A DNA stretch of 64,000 nucleotides from Bradyrhizobium sp. (GCF_022844465.1 NZ_JALHLP010000015.1:1-64000); one strand, 5' to 3'; shown: positions 17,565 to 27,062, counted from the stretch's first letter. Program-made: numbers and translations. The notes: generated from the letters alone by a model not told the origin.

Positions 17565-18767
17565 ATGTCAGTAATTCGTACTCGATCGGCATGCCTCGTC
17601 CTTATCCTGGCTGCGATGGCGCCGCTGCTGGCTGGCTGCAGTGAACCGATAGCCGCTGGTGCGGCAGCGCCGGCCGAACCTGAGGTGGGTACCCTGACGG
17701 TGCGGCCGCAGGCGCGCGCCCTGATCCGCGAATTGCCCGGCCGGATCGCGCCGACCCGCGTCTCGGAAGTTCGTGCGCGCGTCTCCGGGATCATTGTCGA
17801 GCGCTTGTTTCAACAGGGCACTGAGGTGAAGGCCGGCGATCCGCTCTACCGGATTGATCCCAAGCCGTTCGAGGTCGAGTTGCAGGCGAGCGAGGCGGCG
17901 CTGGGCAAGGCGGTGGCCGCGCTCGATCTGGCCACGCAGCACGCCCGCCGGATCGCGATGCTGACAAGCCAGCGCGCCGCCCCCGAGGCGGAGAACGAGA
18001 AGGCGGTCGGGGCGCAGCGCCAGGCGGAGGCCGAAGTCGGTAGCCGCAAGGCCGACGTCGCGCGCGCCAGGCTCAATCTCGACTACGCGACGATCCGGGC
18101 GCCGATCAGCGGCGTGGTCGGCGCGGCGCTGGTGAGCGAGGGTGCGTTGGTGGTGGAGAATGACACCACCAGTCTTGCCACCATCCAGCAGCTCGATCCG
18201 ATCTACGCCGACTTCACCCAATCGGTCGCAGAGATGAACAAGCTGCGCCGCAAGTTCGACAATGGCGATCTGGACCGGATTTCGCCCGATGCGGCCAAGG
18301 TCCGCCTCGTGCTTGACGACGGAACGGTCTACCCGATCTCGGGCAGGCTGTTGTTTTCCGAGGCGAAGGTGGACGCCTTTACCGGCCAGGTGACGCTGCG
18401 TGGGCAGTTCGCCAACCCGAAGCGCGAACTGCTCCCGGGCATGTATGTTCGCGTCCTGATCGAGCAGGGCATCGACTCCGACGCCATCGCCGTGCCGCAG
18501 CAGGCGATCCAGCGCGATGCCGGCGGCGGAAGCGAAGTCTATGTCGTCAAGGACGACGGTCGCGTCGCGGCGCAGCCGGTTCGCACCGGCGCGATTCAGG
18601 ACGGCCTGTGGCTGATCAGCGAAGGCTTGAAGGAGGGCGACCGCGTCATCATCGACGGATTCCAGAAGTTCGTGCCCGGCGACAAGGTCCGGCCGAAGTC
18701 GTGGGCCGATGCGGACGCATCGGCTGGCGCACAGCCGGCGGCCCAGGCTGTTCCTGCCTCGCGCTGA
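17565..18767 (+). CDS. RND efflux periplasmic adaptor (AcrA/MexA-like lipoprotein)
   Basis: 400 aa from ATG 17565 (an ATG at 17523 in frame is less likely). The signal peptide ends in the lipobox LLAGC, so the mature protein is lipid-anchored. The HlyD-type core is complete: IAPTRVSEVRARVSGIIVE, a helical hairpin rich in Ala/Glu (residues 125-185), YATIRAPISGVVGAALVSEG and LLPGMYVRVLIEQG. It links the inner-membrane pump, nine bases downstream, to an outer-membrane channel. No TolC-like gene lies in this operon, so the pump must share a channel encoded elsewhere. Confidence 0.94.
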   Translation: MSVIRTRSACLVLILAAMAPLLAGCSEPIAAGAAAPAEPEVGTLTVRPQARALIRELPGRIAPTRVSEVRARVSGIIVERLFQQGTEVKAGDPLYRIDPKPFEVELQASEAALGKAVAALDLATQHARRIAMLTSQRAAPEAENEKAVGAQRQAEAEVGSRKADVARARLNLDYATIRAPISGVVGAALVSEGALVVENDTTSLATIQQLDPIYADFTQSVAEMNKLRRKFDNGDLDRISPDAAKVRLVLDDGTVYPISGRLLFSEAKVDAFTGQVTLRGQFANPKRELLPGMYVRVLIEQGIDSDAIAVPQQAIQRDAGGGSEVYVVKDDGRVAAQPVRTGAIQDGLWLISEGLKEGDRVIIDGFQKFVPGDKVRPKSWADADASAGAQPAAQAVPASR

Positions 18768-18776
18768 GGCCAGGAT

Positions 18777-21700
18777 ATGCCGAGCTTCTTCATTGACAGG
18801 CCGATCTTCGCCTGGGTCGTCGCGCTTTTCATCTGCCTGATCGGCGCGATCTCGATTCCGCTGCTGGCGGTCGCGCAATATCCGATCATCGCGCCGCCCT
18901 CGATCTCGATTTCGACCAGCTATCCCGGCGCGTCGCCCGAGAACCTCTACAACAGCGTCACGCGGCTGATCGAGGAGGAACTCAACGGCGCCTCCGGCAT
19001 CCTCAATTTCGAATCCACCAGCGACTCGCTCGGGCAGGTCGAAATCATCGCCAACTTCGTGCCGGGCACCGAGACCGGCGCGGCCTCGGTGGAAGTGCAG
19101 AACCGCCTCAAGCGCGTCGAGGCCCGGCTGCCACGCGCCGTCATCCAGCAGGGCATATTGGTCGAAGAAGCCTCCAGCGCCGTGCTGCAGATCATCACGT
19201 TGAACTCGACCGACGGCAGCCTCGACGAAATCGGCCTCGGCGACTTCATGATCCGCAACGTGCTCGGCGAAATCCGGCGCATTCCCGGCGTCGGCCGCGC
19301 CACGCTCTATTCGACCGAGCGCTCGCTGCGGATCTGGGTCGATCCCGCAAAGCTCGTCGGCTATCGCCTTACCGCCGACGACGTCAACAAGGCGATAACG
19401 GCCCAGAACGCGCAGGTCGCCTCCGGCAGCGTCGGCGCGGAGCCGAGCACGCCGGAACAGAAGATTTCGGCGCTGGTGCTGGTCAAGGGCCAGCTCTCTT
19501 CGCCCGATGAATTCGGCGCCATCACCCTGCGCGCCAATGCCGATGGATCGACGGTGCGGCTGCGCGACGTCGCCCGCATCGAGATCGGCGGCCTGAGCTA
19601 CCAGTTCAACACGCGGCTTAACGGCAAACCGACGGCGGGCCTTTCGGTGCTGCTGTCGCCGACCGGAAACGCGCTCGCGACCGCGAGCGCGGTCGAGGCC
19701 AAGATGAAGGAGTTGTCGCGCTTCTTCCCGACCAACATCGGCTACGAAATCCCCTACAACATCACGCCCGTGGTCAAGGCTTCGATCAACAAGGTGCTGA
19801 TGACGCTGGTCGAAGCCGTGGTGCTGGTCTTCGTCGTCATGTTCCTGTTCCTGCAGAACATCCGTTACACCATCATCCCGACCATCGTGGTTCCGGTGGC
19901 GCTACTGGGCACCTGCGCAACCCTGCTGCTGGCCGGCTATTCGATCAACATGCTGACCATGTTCGGCATGGTGCTGGCGGTCGGCATCCTCGTCGACGAC
20001 GCCATCGTCGTGGTCGAGAACGTCGAGCGCATCATGGCGGAAGAGGGGCTGTCGCCGAAGGAAGCCACCCGCAAGGCGATGTCGCAGATCACAGGCGCCA
20101 TCATCGGCATCACGCTGGTGCTGATCGCGGTGTTCGTGCCGATGGCGTTCTTCCCCGGGTCGGTCGGCATCATCTACCGCCAGTTCTCGGTTACCATGGT
20201 GTCGGCGATCGCGTTCTCCGCGCTGCTGGCGCTGTCGCTGACGCCGGCGCTGTGCGCCACGCTGTTGAAGCCCGTCGAAGCCGGCCATGGCCATGCCCGC
20301 AAGGGCGTGTTCGGCTGGTTCAACCGCCTGCTCGACTCCAGCCGCCGCGGCTACACGCGTACCGTAAAGGGATCGCTCAAGCGCACCGGGCGGCTGATGC
20401 TGATCTACGCGGCGCTGTTGATCGGGCTGGGCTGGGCCTTCATTCGACTGCCCGGCGGCTTCCTGCCGGTGGACGACCAAGGCTTCATCACCACCGACGT
20501 GCAGACCCCGTCCGACTCCTCCTACGCCCGCACCGAGGCTGCGGTCGAGAAGGTGGAAAAATATCTCAGCGAGCGCGCCGGCGTCGAGGACGTCACCTTC
20601 CTGACCGGCTTCAGCTTCCTTGGCCAGGGCGTGAATACCGCGCAGGCCTTCATTTCGCTGAAGGACTGGTCGGAGCGGGGACCGAAGGATTCCGCTGCGG
20701 CGATCGTCGCCGACATCAACCGCGACCTCGCGTTGATCCGCGACGCCAGGATCTCGGCGCTGCAGCCGCCGCCGATCGACAATCTCGGCAACTCCTCCGG
20801 CTTTTCGTTCCGCCTGCAGGATCGCGGACAGAAAGGCTATCCGGCGCTGGTCGCCGCCGCCGACCGGCTGATCGCCGAGGCCAACGCCAGTCCGGTGCTG
20901 CAGAAAGTCTATGTCGAAGGCCTGCCGGCGGCGCCGCAGGTCAATCTGATGATCGACCGCGAGAAGGCCGGCGCCTTCGGCGTCACCTTCGAGGACATCA
21001 ACCAGACCATCTCGACCAATCTCGGCTCCAACTACGTCAACGATTTCCCGAACCGCGGCCGGATGCAGCGCGTGATCGTGCAGGCCGACCGCGCCAGCCG
21101 GATGAACGCCGACGACATCCTCAACTACAACGTCAGGAACAGCCGCGGCCAGTTGGTGCCGTTCTCCGCCTTTGCCACCGTCGAATGGTTGAAGGGCCCG
21201 ACCCAGATCGCCGGCTTCAACTATTATCCCGCCGTGCGCATCAGCGGCGAGGCGAAGAGGGGCTTCACCTCCGGCGACGCCATCGCCGAGATGGAACGGC
21301 TCGCCAACAAATTGCCGCGCGGCTTCGGGTTCGAATGGACCGGGCAGTCGCTGCAGGAAAAGCTGTCGGGCTCGCAGGCGCCGTTCCTTCTCGGCCTCTC
21401 GGTGCTGGTGGTGTTCCTGCTGCTCGCCGCCCTCTACGAAAGCTGGACCATTCCGCTGGCGGTGCTGCTGACCGTGCCGCTCGGCATTCTCGGCGCGGTG
21501 ATTGCCGCGATGCTGCGCGGCCTGCCCAACGACGTCTATTTCACCGTCGGCCTGATCACCATCATCGGCCTCGCGGCCAAGGACGCCATCCTGATCATCG
21601 AGTTTGCGAGGGACCTGCGCGCCCAGGGCAGGCCGCTGGTCGAGGCGACGGTGGAGGCCTGCTCGCTGCGCTTTCGCCCGATCCTGATGACGGGCCTCGC

Positions 21701-21932
21701 CTTCGTCTGCGGCGTCTTGCCGATGGCGATCGCGACCGGCGCCGGCGGCGCCAGCCAGCAGGCGCTCGGCACCAGCGTCATGGGCGGCATGATCGCGGTG
21801 GTGATCCTGGCGCTGCTGATGGTTCCGGTGTTCTTTGTCTCCGTACAGCGCGTGCTGGCGGGAGACCGGGAGCCGGTGGAGGAGGCGGCGGGAGCCGAGG
21901 TGGCCGGCCCGCCGGCGCCGGTGAAGCGATAG
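18777..21932 (+). CDS. RND multidrug efflux pump, AcrB/MexB-like (HAE1 family)
   Basis: 1051 aa, normal AcrB length. It starts MPSFFIDRPIFAWVVALFIC and has 12 predicted membrane helices in the classic 1+5+1+5 order with two large periplasmic loops. The proton-relay motif GILVDDAIVVVENVERIM in TM4 keeps both Asp residues. FPGSVGIIYRQFSVTM and the late block ALYESWTIPLAVLLTVPLG are typical. It exports hydrophobic compounds using the proton gradient as a trimer. It forms an operon with the adaptor. The drug range is unknown. Confidence 0.95.
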   Translation: MPSFFIDRPIFAWVVALFICLIGAISIPLLAVAQYPIIAPPSISISTSYPGASPENLYNSVTRLIEEELNGASGILNFESTSDSLGQVEIIANFVPGTETGAASVEVQNRLKRVEARLPRAVIQQGILVEEASSAVLQIITLNSTDGSLDEIGLGDFMIRNVLGEIRRIPGVGRATLYSTERSLRIWVDPAKLVGYRLTADDVNKAITAQNAQVASGSVGAEPSTPEQKISALVLVKGQLSSPDEFGAITLRANADGSTVRLRDVARIEIGGLSYQFNTRLNGKPTAGLSVLLSPTGNALATASAVEAKMKELSRFFPTNIGYEIPYNITPVVKASINKVLMTLVEAVVLVFVVMFLFLQNIRYTIIPTIVVPVALLGTCATLLLAGYSINMLTMFGMVLAVGILVDDAIVVVENVERIMAEEGLSPKEATRKAMSQITGAIIGITLVLIAVFVPMAFFPGSVGIIYRQFSVTMVSAIAFSALLALSLTPALCATLLKPVEAGHGHARKGVFGWFNRLLDSSRRGYTRTVKGSLKRTGRLMLIYAALLIGLGWAFIRLPGGFLPVDDQGFITTDVQTPSDSSYARTEAAVEKVEKYLSERAGVEDVTFLTGFSFLGQGVNTAQAFISLKDWSERGPKDSAAAIVADINRDLALIRDARISALQPPPIDNLGNSSGFSFRLQDRGQKGYPALVAAADRLIAEANASPVLQKVYVEGLPAAPQVNLMIDREKAGAFGVTFEDINQTISTNLGSNYVNDFPNRGRMQRVIVQADRASRMNADDILNYNVRNSRGQLVPFSAFATVEWLKGPTQIAGFNYYPAVRISGEAKRGFTSGDAIAEMERLANKLPRGFGFEWTGQSLQEKLSGSQAPFLLGLSVLVVFLLLAALYESWTIPLAVLLTVPLGILGAVIAAMLRGLPNDVYFTVGLITIIGLAAKDAILIIEFARDLRAQGRPLVEATVEACSLRFRPILMTGLAFVCGVLPMAIATGAGGASQQALGTSVMGGMIAVVILALLMVPVFFVSVQRVLAGDREPVEEAAGAEVAGPPAPVKR

Positions 21933-21977
21933 ACGTTCTCCTGCTCCGCGACCCCGCGACGCCCAGCACGGTTCACC

Positions 21978-22161
21978 TCGGCCGAGGCGACTTTAACCAA
22001 AGCGCTATCGCTCGCGCCGAACCACGCTTTGGCACACGTGTATCTGGGCCTCGTGCAAATATTCACGAAACGCGTGGCTCAAGGCATCGCTCAATGCGAG
22101 CGAGCGCTGGCGCTGGATCGCAATTTGGCCGGCGCTCACGCTCTCATCGGAGACGGCTGCA
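21978..22161 (+). pseudogene. Remnant of a TPR protein (adenylate-cyclase-associated type)
   Basis: The frame encodes ATLTKALSLAPNHALAHVYL then AQGIAQCERALALDRNLAGA, clear tetratricopeptide repeats of the kind found at the C-terminus of bradyrhizobial cyclase/TPR proteins. No start codon, no cyclase domain and no repeats beyond AHALIG are present; the frame then degrades. It is a decayed fragment between the RND operon and the TRAP operon and marks a past insertion or deletion at this junction. Confidence 0.68.
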
Positions 22162-22300
22162 TAAGTCCTCGGAGAACCGGCGAAGGTCGGCGCCAGCGCC
22201 GAGTAAGATACCCGCCACCCTGCGTTTCGACCGTGATCCGGCGAAGATGAGGACCTTTTTTCGCTTGCGGCGCAAGCTGCGCAGGGGGAGTATGTTTGGA

Positions 22301-22324
22301 ACGTACGGGGGAAAACGTACGGGG
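22301..22324 (+). promoter_or_regulatory. Direct repeat ACGTACGGGG upstream of TRAP operon
   Basis: ACGTACGGGG occurs at 22301-22310 and again at 22315-22324, a 14-base period, about 160 bases before dctP. The half TACGGGG and the palindromic ACGT core look like a protein-binding site, but no regulator is encoded nearby. The rest of the 22162-22484 stretch has no gene. Confidence 0.35.
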
Positions 22325-22484
22325 ATGTGATTACAGATCACAGGGGAGGAAGCCAAACCGGCTCCAGGCCGGACAATATTATTTCACTGTTTCGCATCTT
22401 CTCGAGTCCTGCCCGCGGGAACCCTGTTCCAATCGGGCGAGACCCTGCTGGCTCAACACAAGCTCGAAGAAGGATTGTCGTACA

Positions 22485-23597
22485 ATGAAGATCATCTCGC
22501 CCAGCAATGCGGCTCTGGCCGTTGCAGTCTCCGTCTCGCTGGCTTTCGCCGGCACGGCGCTCGCCCAGCAGCCAAGGACGCTCAAGATACAATCGGCGGT
22601 GCCCCCGTCGAGCACCACGCAGGACGCGCTCAGGTTCTTCGCCGATCGGGTCGACAAGTTGACCGGCGGCAATCTCAAGATCGAGGCGCTGCCGGGCGGC
22701 GCGGTTGTGCCGCCGTTCGAGATTCTGGATGCAGCGCACAAGAAGGTGATCGACGGTGCCTATGGCATCTCCTACTGGTGGGTCGGCAAGAGCGTCACCG
22801 CAACGCTGTTCGCAAACACCCCGGCCGGCATTGCCGGCATGGACGCGGTCGACTTCATCGGCTGGGTCTACGACGGCGGCGGCCTCGAGCTGTGGAACGA
22901 GTTCTATCAGAAGGAGCTGAAGCTCAATCTGGTCGCCATGCCGAGCATCCCGCCCAGCCCGCAGGCGCTCGGCTGGTTCAAGCGGCCGATCAAGGACCTC
23001 GCCGACTTCAAGGGTATGAAGTGCCGCCAGACCGGCATTGTCTCCCAGCTCTATGCCAAGATGGGCATGGCCGTCGTCAATATGCCGGGGGGCGAGATTC
23101 TGCCCGCCGCCGAGCGTGGCACGATCGACTGCGCGGAGTGGGTTGGTGGCGTCGAGGACCTGCGCCTCGGCCTGCACACGGTCTGGAAATATCATTACAC
23201 GCCTGGCATGCACGAGAGCTCCTCGGTCGCCGAACTCGCGATCAACAAGGACGTCTGGGACAGCCTGCCGGAACAGAACAAGGAAGCTATCAAGTCGGCT
23301 TCAACGGAGACTTTCCTGCGCTGGTGGGCGACGTTCCAGAGGTTGAACGCGGACGCCATCGAGGAGTTCACGACCAAGCACGGCGTGAAGCTCATGACGA
23401 CGCCGCCGGAGATCAACACAGCGTTCCTGAAAACCTGGGACGAGTTCGCGGCGGCGGAAGCCGCGAAGAACCCGTTCTTCAAGAAGGTCTACGACTCCCA
23501 GCGGGCCTATGCCTCGAAAGTGGTGCCGGCCAAGCGCTTCATGTTCCCGCCCTACAATTTGCAGGCCGACCACTATTGGCCCGCGAAAACGCAATAA
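22485..23597 (+). CDS. dctP: TRAP transporter solute-binding protein (DctP family)
   Basis: 370 aa from ATG 22485. The signal peptide runs to about residue 28 (AFAGTALAQ). The DctP fold is shown by RFFADRVDKLTGGNLKIEAL, PSPQALGWFKRPIKDLADFK, KCRQTGIVSQLYAKMG, MPGGEILPAAERGTIDCAEW and KYHYTPGMHESSS. The GE and DCAEW stretch is typical of the large-subfamily binding proteins that take up monocarboxylates, keto acids or aromatic acids (TakP/FcbT1-like). The ligand is not predictable here. It is the first gene of a dctPQM operon. Confidence 0.93.
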   Translation: MKIISPSNAALAVAVSVSLAFAGTALAQQPRTLKIQSAVPPSSTTQDALRFFADRVDKLTGGNLKIEALPGGAVVPPFEILDAAHKKVIDGAYGISYWWVGKSVTATLFANTPAGIAGMDAVDFIGWVYDGGGLELWNEFYQKELKLNLVAMPSIPPSPQALGWFKRPIKDLADFKGMKCRQTGIVSQLYAKMGMAVVNMPGGEILPAAERGTIDCAEWVGGVEDLRLGLHTVWKYHYTPGMHESSSVAELAINKDVWDSLPEQNKEAIKSASTETFLRWWATFQRLNADAIEEFTTKHGVKLMTTPPEINTAFLKTWDEFAAAEAAKNPFFKKVYDSQRAYASKVVPAKRFMFPPYNLQADHYWPAKTQ

Positions 23598-23637
23598 GAT
23601 CGCGTTGAGCGACGTTTCGGGACACTAGCATGGACGG

Positions 23638-23665
23638 AAGGGCGGCCTGAGCCGCCCTTCTTGTT
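23638..23665 (+). terminator. Intercistronic hairpin between dctP and dctQ
   Basis: Perfect 9-bp stem AAGGGCGGC / GCCGCCCTT with loop CTGA, followed by CTTGTTT. Such hairpins commonly attenuate transcription so that the binding protein is made in excess over the permeases. Confidence 0.82.
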
Positions 23666-23737
23666 TGGCGACACGATCGAACTTGCGCCCTCGGCCGTGA
23701 CACGCAACTCTCGCAGACTACTCGGGATCCGTTTCGC

Positions 23738-24313
23738 ATGAGCAACATCTCCCTTCCACCAACGCTGATGCCTCCAAGAAGCTATCTGGCTGTCATCCGC
23801 ACCATCGACAAGTTCACGGAGTGGACAGGCCGCCTCTTCATACTGCTCATCATTCCGCTGATCTCGGCCAATGTGATCGAGGTCGTCGCCCGCTACGTCT
23901 TCAAGGACCCGACGATCTGGGCTCTCGATGTGACGACGATGTCGTACGCGGCGCTGTTCATGCTGGGGGCCGCCCTGGCATTGCTCAAGGGCGCCCACGT
24001 GCGCACCGACATGCTGTGGGAAGCATTCTCGGATCGAACCAAGGGCATGATCGACAGCATTGCCTTCATCCTGTTCTTCCTGCCGACCATGGCGGTGCTG
24101 TTCTTCATCTCGATCGACGACTTCATTTACGCGGTATCGATCAACGAGCGCTCGGCTTCCGGAGCATGGGCGCCGATCCTGTGGCCGCTGCGCGGTGTCA
24201 TTCCCCTTAGCGCCTTCATGCTGTTTGTGCAGGGCATCTCCGAACTCATGAAGAGTATCTGGGCCTGGCGGACCGGGGCATTCCTGACCAGGCACGAGAA
24301 AATCGAGGTCTAA
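23738..24313 (+). CDS. dctQ: TRAP transporter small permease subunit
   Basis: 191 aa from ATG 23738. Four membrane helices, starting RLFILLIIPLISANVIEVVARY, with YVFKDPTIWALDVTTMSYAA and LLKGAHVRTDMLWE, which are the standard DctQ signatures (the HVRTD motif is nearly invariant). It pairs with DctM in the inner membrane. Five bases separate it from dctM, so the two are co-translated. Confidence 0.92.
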   Translation: MSNISLPPTLMPPRSYLAVIRTIDKFTEWTGRLFILLIIPLISANVIEVVARYVFKDPTIWALDVTTMSYAALFMLGAALALLKGAHVRTDMLWEAFSDRTKGMIDSIAFILFFLPTMAVLFFISIDDFIYAVSINERSASGAWAPILWPLRGVIPLSAFMLFVQGISELMKSIWAWRTGAFLTRHEKIEV

Positions 24314-24318
24314 GGGCC

Positions 24319-25854
24319 ATGAGCTATACCGAGAGCCTCGGACTGATCATGCTGATCGGCATGGTCGCGGTCATCTTCATCGGTTTCCCGATCTCCTTCA
24401 CGCTGTTGTTTCTCGCCATCATCTTCGGCGGGCTGGGACTCGGCTGGGAGCAGACCTTCAATCTTGCCTACCTGCAGATCTGGGGAACGATGAAGGATGA
24501 GATCTTCCCGGCTGTGCCGCTCTTCATCTTCATGGGCTACATGACCGAGCAGTCGGGACTCATGGAGCGGTTGTTCGGGGCGCTCCGCAGCCTGCTGGCG
24601 CCGGTGCGCGGTTCGCTCTATTTGGCGGTCATCCTCACCGCGACGATCTTTGCGATGGCAACCGGCATCGTCGGCGCCGCCGTCACCGTGCTCGGCATCA
24701 TGGCCGCGCCGATGATGATCAGGACGGGCTACGATGCGCGGCTGTCGGCTGGCGCCATCGCCGCCGGCGGTACGCTCGGCATCCTGATTCCACCCAGCGT
24801 GATGCTGGTGGTGATGGGCCCGACCATGGGGATACCCGTCAACCTGCTCTATTCGGCAGCGTTCGGCCCCGGCTTCCTGCTCGCGGGCAGTTACATCGCC
24901 TACACGCTGATCCGCAGCTTCATGAATCCCACGCTCGGCCCCCCCATGACGATGGATGAGCGAAAGGAAGCCTACGATGCGATGACGACGGAGAAGGTGG
25001 GCGTCGCCGTGGTCGCCCTGGGACTTCTGTGTCTCATTGTCATGACCTATCTGCTTGCAGAACTGCTGTTGAGCCAGGCGGGCGCGCCGCGCATGGCCAT
25101 TGGCGCCGGCTCGATCGATATCTCGGGAATTGCCGCGGTGCCGGCGCTGCTCGTGATATTCCCCTATTTCCAGAACGCCTATTTTCGCGCCGTGGTGCTG
25201 GGCATAGCGCCGCTCAGCGCGTTGATCGGCTTTACGCTCGGGACGATCGTCGGGGGCCTCGCGACACCGACCGAAGCGGCCTCGTGCGGGGCTTTCGGTG
25301 CGACGCTGCTCGCGCTCGTCTACGGCCGACTCAATCTGAAAGCGGCGATCAACGCGGCCACCGGCACCATGGTGACCTCGGCCATGGTGCTGTTCCTGGC
25401 CGTTGCCTCGACCGTGTTCGGCGCCATCTTCACCAAGCTCGGCTCGGCAAACCTGATTACGAGCTACCTGCTCGCCGTTCCGGTGGGCGATTGGTGGAAG
25501 CTGGCGCTCATCATGGCCATCTTCTTCATTCTGGGATGGCCGTTCGAATGGCCGGTGATCATCCTGGTGTTCCTGCCGATCGTTTTGCCGGTTGTCGAGA
25601 AGCTGCAGCTCGGCCTCGGCAAGCTGGATTTGCTGATCTGGTTCGGCGCACTCACGGCCGTCAACATGCAGACGTCCTACCTCACTCCGCCGGTTGCAAT
25701 GTCGGCCTACTATTTGCGCAACGTCGTGCCGCAATGGAGGCTGTCGACGATCTACAAGGGCATGGCCGACTACATGGTCATCCAGGTGATCGTGTTAGCC
25801 CTCCTGCTGCTGTACCCGCAGATCGCTCTTTGGCTGCCTCATGCGACGAGGTAG
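24319..25854 (+). CDS. dctM: TRAP transporter large permease subunit
   Basis: 511 aa from ATG 24319 with about 12-13 membrane helices. Motifs PAVPLFIFMGYMTEQSGLME, ATGIVGAAVTVLGIMAAPMM, GTLGILIPPSVMLVV and TPTEAASCGAFGATLLALV are hallmarks of DctM. It is the sodium-dependent translocating subunit. It is longer than the usual 430 residues because of an insert around residues 205-290, typical of the TakM/FcbT3 branch. It ends the operon. Confidence 0.94.
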   Translation: MSYTESLGLIMLIGMVAVIFIGFPISFTLLFLAIIFGGLGLGWEQTFNLAYLQIWGTMKDEIFPAVPLFIFMGYMTEQSGLMERLFGALRSLLAPVRGSLYLAVILTATIFAMATGIVGAAVTVLGIMAAPMMIRTGYDARLSAGAIAAGGTLGILIPPSVMLVVMGPTMGIPVNLLYSAAFGPGFLLAGSYIAYTLIRSFMNPTLGPPMTMDERKEAYDAMTTEKVGVAVVALGLLCLIVMTYLLAELLLSQAGAPRMAIGAGSIDISGIAAVPALLVIFPYFQNAYFRAVVLGIAPLSALIGFTLGTIVGGLATPTEAASCGAFGATLLALVYGRLNLKAAINAATGTMVTSAMVLFLAVASTVFGAIFTKLGSANLITSYLLAVPVGDWWKLALIMAIFFILGWPFEWPVIILVFLPIVLPVVEKLQLGLGKLDLLIWFGALTAVNMQTSYLTPPVAMSAYYLRNVVPQWRLSTIYKGMADYMVIQVIVLALLLLYPQIALWLPHATR

Positions 25855-26160
25855 CCGATAGCCGGGATCGCGACGGCACCCCGCAACCCGTCATCAGCAC
25901 CAGCACGGAGCGTCATTGAAGTCGTAAAAAAAAGCATGATCAGCCTGCAATTCAGGCTGGCGGGATGGTCAGCAAATATGTCGAACTATGGCCACTTGCT
26001 GCGCGCGCGTCCAAAATAGCGACCAACCTCGCCTTTTGAACGTACGTCCGCTTTGCGCCGACTACGGACATGCACGGAGGTCCGCTTGTCCCTCGCAATG
26101 TGGCCCCACCTCTTTTCACCCGAACCGAACGGGCGTCATTCGCTGACGGGAAAGATCATG
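25855..26160. other. Gene-free junction between TRAP operon and accessory patch
   Basis: No convincing coding frame. It holds a small hairpin CAGCCTG / CAGGCTG at 25941-25959 next to an eight-A run, and a lower-GC stretch (25960-26060). I see no other structure. Confidence 0.4.
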
Positions 26161-26586
26161 CTACTGCGGCGAGGCCGGCCTCCCGGGCCGCCCGTGCATA
26201 AAGGCTTGCATCTCCTCCTGCGTCACCTGGCCATCCTTGTTGCTGTCCATCGCTTTGAAAATCCGCTCATGCGCCGCCTGAAATTCCTGCAATGAGATTT
26301 GGCCGTCGCCGTCGTCCATCAGAGCGAAAATCATGCGGAACATCATCGGAGGGCCCATCGTCCCTCCCGTCATCCTGCCATCCATCATCCCGCGGCCCAT
26401 CATGCCGCGCCCCATCATACCTCCGCACATCGTATCCCCTTGCCTCGTCGTATCGCCGCCTCCCTGATCCATGCTATGGGATGGAGCATGCTGGTCCGGC
26501 CGGGGCTGTGCCATTGCATCGACAGCGCCATATGCCAGCGTGAGCGCGGATATCGTAATTCCCAAGACGCGAACAGCTTTCTTCAT
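26161..26586 (-). CDS. Secreted EF-hand protein with Met-rich segment
   Basis: 141 aa from ATG 26586. A signal peptide (LGITISALTLAYGAVDAMAQ) is followed by a His/Asp/Gln-rich linker, a Met/Gly-rich stretch (CGGMMGRGMMGRGMMDG, about residues 54-70), and two calcium-type EF-hands, MDDGDGQISLQEF and MDSNKDGQVTQEEM, near the C-terminus. It is probably periplasmic and binds calcium. The Met-rich stretch resembles copper-binding segments, which is an inference. It is the last of three small minus-strand genes. Confidence 0.82.
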   Translation of the reverse strand: MKKAVRVLGITISALTLAYGAVDAMAQPRPDQHAPSHSMDQGGGDTTRQGDTMCGGMMGRGMMGRGMMDGRMTGGTMGPPMMFRMIFALMDDGDGQISLQEFQAAHERIFKAMDSNKDGQVTQEEMQAFMHGRPGRPASPQ

Positions 26587-26740
26587 GGGAGTTTCCTCGG
26601 TTGGTCCAAAGCGGGTTGCTTCGGCTGAATACCGGTCTTCGAGCTACGTCCCTGTCATCCACAACCGCCGCTATCGACTGTTGCCGACCTTTGGCCTCAA
26701 CCACTTGGGAAAGCGGTCGCGCGGCGGCGGAGCTTTCCAA

Positions 26741-26986
26741 TCAATCCTTCTTGGGCCCGATGTGATGGGGCACTTCGGATTTGGGCCCGCCATAATAATG
26801 GTGGCTGCCGCCGGAGCTGGATTTCTTTGGCGCGGCGATTTCTTTCTTGCCGGGGTGATAGGGAACTTCGGACTTGGGCCCGCCGGAGTAGTGATAACTG
26901 CCCCCTTTGTCGGCCTGAGCCATCGCGGGAAGCGCGAAGCAAGACAAGACGCTCGCCATGGTCAACAGCTTGAGGATGCGCATCAT
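26741..26986 (-). CDS. Small secreted protein with two His/Tyr-rich repeats
   Basis: 81 aa from ATG 26986, with a GAGG ribosome site eight bases upstream; ATG 26983 is also possible. The signal peptide is LTMASVLSCFALPAMAQ. The mature part is two near-copies of one unit: GGSYHYSGGPKSEVPYHPGK and GGSHHYYGGPKSEVPHHIGP, joined by a Lys/Ser linker. I do not recognise the family. The His and Tyr spacing could bind metal ions. It lies between the DUF5676-like and EF-hand genes. Confidence 0.75.
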   Translation of the reverse strand: MMRILKLLTMASVLSCFALPAMAQADKGGSYHYSGGPKSEVPYHPGKKEIAAPKKSSSGGSHHYYGGPKSEVPHHIGPKKD

Positions 26987-27062
26987 CTGTACCTCCAATT
27001 CGCACAACCGGGCATGATGTACAGAGAGCCAGATTGGCGTTGTTCGATGCATCGTGGCCTAG

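Noticed and set aside
20252..22330. Second plus-strand frame overlapping the RND pump gene
   Set aside because: Arg/Pro-rich out-of-frame reading inside a conserved pump gene; no ribosome site or family.
24310..25734. Minus-strand frame opposite dctM
   Set aside because: His/Arg/Gln-rich translation with no motif; the dctM reading has every TRAP permease signature.
26053..26295. Small plus-strand frame opposite the EF-hand gene
   Set aside because: No ribosome site or motif, and it overlaps a gene with a signal peptide and two EF-hands.
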